This document shows positions 5,577 through 7,977 of a DNA stretch of 7,977 nucleotides, in pieces. The stretch spans positions 1-7,977 of the forward strand of contig MVRP01000190.1 in assembly GCA_002067405.1 (NCBI GenBank), given 5' to 3'. Each line of letters starts with the position of its first letter. Within the stretch, counting starts at the first letter, position 1. Source of the stretch: Syntrophorhabdaceae bacterium PtaU1.Bin034. Lineage in GTDB: Bacteria; Desulfobacterota_G; Syntrophorhabdia; Syntrophorhabdales; WCHB1-27. The position numbers and the translations under genes are program-made. The notes beneath the pieces are model-generated. The model was given only the letters and a program-made list of their open reading frames with translations. It did not search any database and was not told the DNA's origin.

Positions 5577-6779
5577 ATGGCAATAAGGAAGACAAACATA
5601 AGACGATGGGCGGTATTATGTCTCACCTTCCTGGTGCTCCTCGGGTTGTCCGCTCCCGGTTGCCGCCAGAAGCCGAAGCAGGAGCCCCCTCCGCCGCCTG
5701 CCGTGACAGTGGCCCGGCCCGTGGAGCAGCGCGTCACCGATTTCATTGAAGTCACGGGAAATACACAAGCCGTAAAGACCGTCCAGCTCAGGGCACGCGT
5801 CGGCGGATACCTGGAAAAGGTCCTGTTTCAGGACGGCCAACTGGTAAAAGCAGGACAACTGCTTTTCCTCATTCAGCAGAACACGTATCAGGCAAACATC
5901 CAGCAGGCTGAGGGCACGATCCTGCTGCAAAAGGCTCAGCTAGAGTATGCAACAACAGAGCTCACCCGCTACTCCAAACTGCTTTTGCAGAAGGCAGCCG
6001 CTCAAACCGATGTCGACAACTGGCGCTTTCAGAGAGATTCGGCCCGGGCGAACCTGATTTCAGCCGAGGCGCGACGGGATCTCGCAAAGCTCGATCTCGG
6101 CTATACGGAAGTCAGAGCCCCTTTTGACGGCCGCATAGACCGCCGGCTGGTAGACCCGGGCAACCTTGTCGGTTCCGGGGAAGCCACGGTTCTCGCTGCC
6201 GTCAATCAGATCGATCCCATCTATGTTTACTTCAATATCAGCGATACGGACCTGGCCCGTCTGAGAGGTGAGGGACAATGGGCGGCAGAACGGGGACTTG
6301 CAAAGAAATGGCCCGTTTTTATGGGACTTCTCGAGGAGAAGGGTTACCCGAACAAAGGTGTCCTCGATTTTGCCTCGATCAGCCTCACACCTACGACCGG
6401 CACCTTGCTCATGCGGGGCATCTTTTCAAACCCCAGGGGAAAAATCCTCCCGGGGGTATACGCCAGGATCCGGGTGCCGGTCAGGGAAAGACCGGCTTTG
6501 CTCGTGCAGCAGGAAGCAATCGGATCTGATCAGCAGGGCTCGTTCGTGCTTGTGGTCAACGCACAAAACATTGTGGAACGGCGAAATGTGAAGCCATCCG
6601 TGCTTTTGGACGGTTTCCGGGCAATCGATGAAGGTCTTGCAGCACAAGAATGGGTAATCGTCAAAGGTGTCCAGAAGGGCATCCCGGGGCAACGGGTTAC
6701 CCCTCAAAGGCAGGCAGACCAGGGAGCGCGAAGGACCTCCCCGCAGCCCGAAGGTTTTTCGTCCGGGGCTCACCCATGA
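5577..6779 (+). CDS. RND efflux periplasmic adaptor (membrane fusion protein, AcrA/MexA type)
   Basis: The 400-residue protein starts with a basic, hydrophobic signal ending LSAPGC, so Cys29 is the likely lipidation site (Pro at -2 is not ideal). A proline run (PPPPP) forms a linker. The first lipoyl/barrel-sandwich half is around residues 75-105 (RARVGGYLEKVLFQDGQLVK). An alpha-hairpin rich in Gln, Ala and Leu follows at about 105-170. The second lipoyl half is LGYTEVRAPFDGRIDRRLV, then come the beta-barrel (IDPIYVYFNISD) and the membrane-proximal domain. Length and layout are normal for AcrA-like adaptors, which join the inner-membrane pump to the outer-membrane channel. The start is supported by AGGGTGA at 5563-5569, 7 bases upstream. 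The C-terminal tail after about residue 370 is rich in Gln, Arg and Pro and is probably disordered. Its stop codon overlaps the start of the pump gene (ATGA). Confidence 0.93.
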   Translation: MAIRKTNIRRWAVLCLTFLVLLGLSAPGCRQKPKQEPPPPPAVTVARPVEQRVTDFIEVTGNTQAVKTVQLRARVGGYLEKVLFQDGQLVKAGQLLFLIQQNTYQANIQQAEGTILLQKAQLEYATTELTRYSKLLLQKAAAQTDVDNWRFQRDSARANLISAEARRDLAKLDLGYTEVRAPFDGRIDRRLVDPGNLVGSGEATVLAAVNQIDPIYVYFNISDTDLARLRGEGQWAAERGLAKKWPVFMGLLEEKGYPNKGVLDFASISLTPTTGTLLMRGIFSNPRGKILPGVYARIRVPVRERPALLVQQEAIGSDQQGSFVLVVNAQNIVERRNVKPSVLLDGFRAIDEGLAAQEWVIVKGVQKGIPGQRVTPQRQADQGARRTSPQPEGFSSGAHP

Positions 6780-7977
6780 TCTCCCGTTTTTTTATTGAAC
6801 GCCCCATTCTTGCGAATGTCCTTGCCGTGGTGACCATCATCATCGGTCTGATAAGCTATATCAGGCTGCCTGTCGAAGAGTATCCGCCTATCACGCCTCC
6901 TACCATCCAGGTAACGGCACGATATCCCGGAGCGAGTGCTTCCGTGGTCGCCGAAACGATCGGCGTGCCCATCGAACAGGCGGTCAACGGGGTGGAACGT
7001 TCTATTTACATGTCCTCGACGAGCAGCAGCGACGGCTCGTACACCCTGACCGTTACTTTTGATGTGGGGACAGACCTGGACACATCCCTCACCCTGGTCC
7101 AGAACCAGGTTAACGGTGCCCTCGCCCAGCTCCCGAGCGAGGTGCAGTTACAGGGTATTGTGGTGAGGAAGGTATCGACGAATATCCTCCTCGTGGTCAG
7201 CCTGTTCTCGGAAGATGACCGGTTCGACGAGGCCTTTCTGTCGAATTACGGAATTATCAACATGCAATACCCCCTGGCCCGTCTTCCCGGGATCGGACAG
7301 GTACGGGTGTTCGGCGCCGGTCAGTACAGCATGCGCGTCTGGCTGGACCCCGACAGATTAAAACAATTCGGCCTCACCACAGCCGATGTGCTGAATGTTG
7401 TTCGTGATCAGAACGTACAGGTTGTCGCGGGTCAGCTCGGGGCGCCTCCGGTGCCCGAGGGTCAGGCCTTTCAGTTTACCATCAGCAGTCTCGGCAGGCT
7501 GTCCGACAGCGACCAGTTCGAGAACATCGTCGTAAAGAGCGGTATGGATCAGGCTGCCCAAATAGTGCGGTTGCGCGATGTCGGACGGGTAGACCTCGGT
7601 CAGCAGACTTACTCCAACTACGCCAATACCGGCGGACTGAGATCGGCCCAGATCGTTGTCTTCTCCCTTCCCGAGGCAAACGCTATTGCTGTTGCGAACA
7701 GCGTCTATGAAGCTGTAGCGGCAATGAGCAAGGATTTTCCGCAAGGCTTGCAGTACAAGATCCATTTTGATACGACCCGGTTCGTCCGCGAAGCTGTCTC
7801 GAAGGTATATGAGACCCTTATCGAAGCAGCCATACTCGTGCTTATTGTCATCATGGTATTTCTTCAGAATTTCCGGGCACTCCTCGTGCCCGCCACCACT
7901 GTCCCCGTTACCATCATCGGTGCTTTCGGGGCCATGATCGCCCTCGGTTTCACCATTAACCTGATGACGCTCTTCGC
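6776..7977 (+). CDS. RND multidrug efflux pump, inner-membrane subunit (AcrB/MexB, HAE1 type), C-terminally cut by window edge
   Basis: From the ATG at 6776 the frame stays open for 400 codons plus two bases to the window end. The product begins MISRFFIERPILANVLAVV (first membrane segment, about 10-30). It continues with LPVEEYPPITPPTIQV, ARYPGASASVVAETI, PIEQAVNG and LQGIVVRK, all hallmark wording of the hydrophobe/amphiphile efflux-1 family. A periplasmic porter part runs to about residue 340. Membrane segments follow near 350-363 and 370-392, ending at INLMTLF. By alignment with AcrB, the proton-relay Asp pair (Asp407/408 in E. coli) would be near residues 411-412, about ten codons past the edge, so function cannot be checked. 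Roughly 600 residues are missing. The start overlaps the adaptor stop by ATGA, which suggests translational coupling; no strong Shine-Dalgarno is seen. The pump exports drugs, solvents or lipophilic metabolites using the proton gradient. The substrate is not deducible. Confidence 0.93.
   Translation, partial: MISRFFIERPILANVLAVVTIIIGLISYIRLPVEEYPPITPPTIQVTARYPGASASVVAETIGVPIEQAVNGVERSIYMSSTSSSDGSYTLTVTFDVGTDLDTSLTLVQNQVNGALAQLPSEVQLQGIVVRKVSTNILLVVSLFSEDDRFDEAFLSNYGIINMQYPLARLPGIGQVRVFGAGQYSMRVWLDPDRLKQFGLTTADVLNVVRDQNVQVVAGQLGAPPVPEGQAFQFTISSLGRLSDSDQFENIVVKSGMDQAAQIVRLRDVGRVDLGQQTYSNYANTGGLRSAQIVVFSLPEANAIAVANSVYEAVAAMSKDFPQGLQYKIHFDTTRFVREAVSKVYETLIEAAILVLIVIMVFLQNFRALLVPATTVPVTIIGAFGAMIALGFTINLMTLF

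Noticed and set aside
7358..7765. 135-codon minus-strand ORF within the pump gene
   Set aside because: It is the antisense shadow of the AcrB-type coding sequence, whose family motifs are unambiguous in the plus-strand frame.

Overview
The window looks like a Gram-negative, moderately GC-rich bacterial chromosome segment. An outer-membrane efflux lipoprotein, a periplasmic adaptor and an RND pump all presuppose two membranes. The PAS histidine kinase with a cysteine cluster and the flavour of the proteins suggest a deltaproteobacterial (Desulfobacterota-like) lineage, but that placement is inference from memory and is not shown by a marker gene. No tRNA, rRNA, CRISPR array, insertion sequence or phage gene was seen.

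Left part (1-1421): the start of a probable NADH pyrophosphatase gene (NudC-like) runs off the left edge on the minus strand. It is divergent from a complete CPBP-family intramembrane protease gene on the plus strand. Converging on the protease gene is a very small minus-strand gene for a 27-residue single-span membrane peptide, with its own good sigma70-type promoter and Shine-Dalgarno. An AT-rich stretch with two short palindromes separates it from the next gene.

Middle part (1422-3492, minus strand): a GT51 peptidoglycan glycosyltransferase of PBP1C-like type, with no transpeptidase domain, is followed by an orphan soluble PAS histidine kinase. The kinase has its own putative promoter in the 139-bp gap. 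No response regulator lies next to it.

Right part (3493-7977, plus strand): a 401-bp divergent intergenic region with a perfect 8-bp-arm stem-loop leads into a tripartite RND efflux operon. The order is outer-membrane factor (OprM/NodT type), adaptor (AcrA/MexA type), pump (AcrB/MexB, HAE1 type). The pump overlaps the adaptor by ATGA and is cut by the right edge after 400 codons. Together the three would form a continuous drug/solvent export channel from the inner membrane and periplasm to the outside. No dedicated regulator (TetR, MarR or similar) is in the window.

Most of the window is ordinary housekeeping and efflux biology. The items most worth checking are the 27-residue peptide gene, the cysteine-cluster PAS kinase next to a cell-wall synthase, and the leader stem-loop before the efflux operon.
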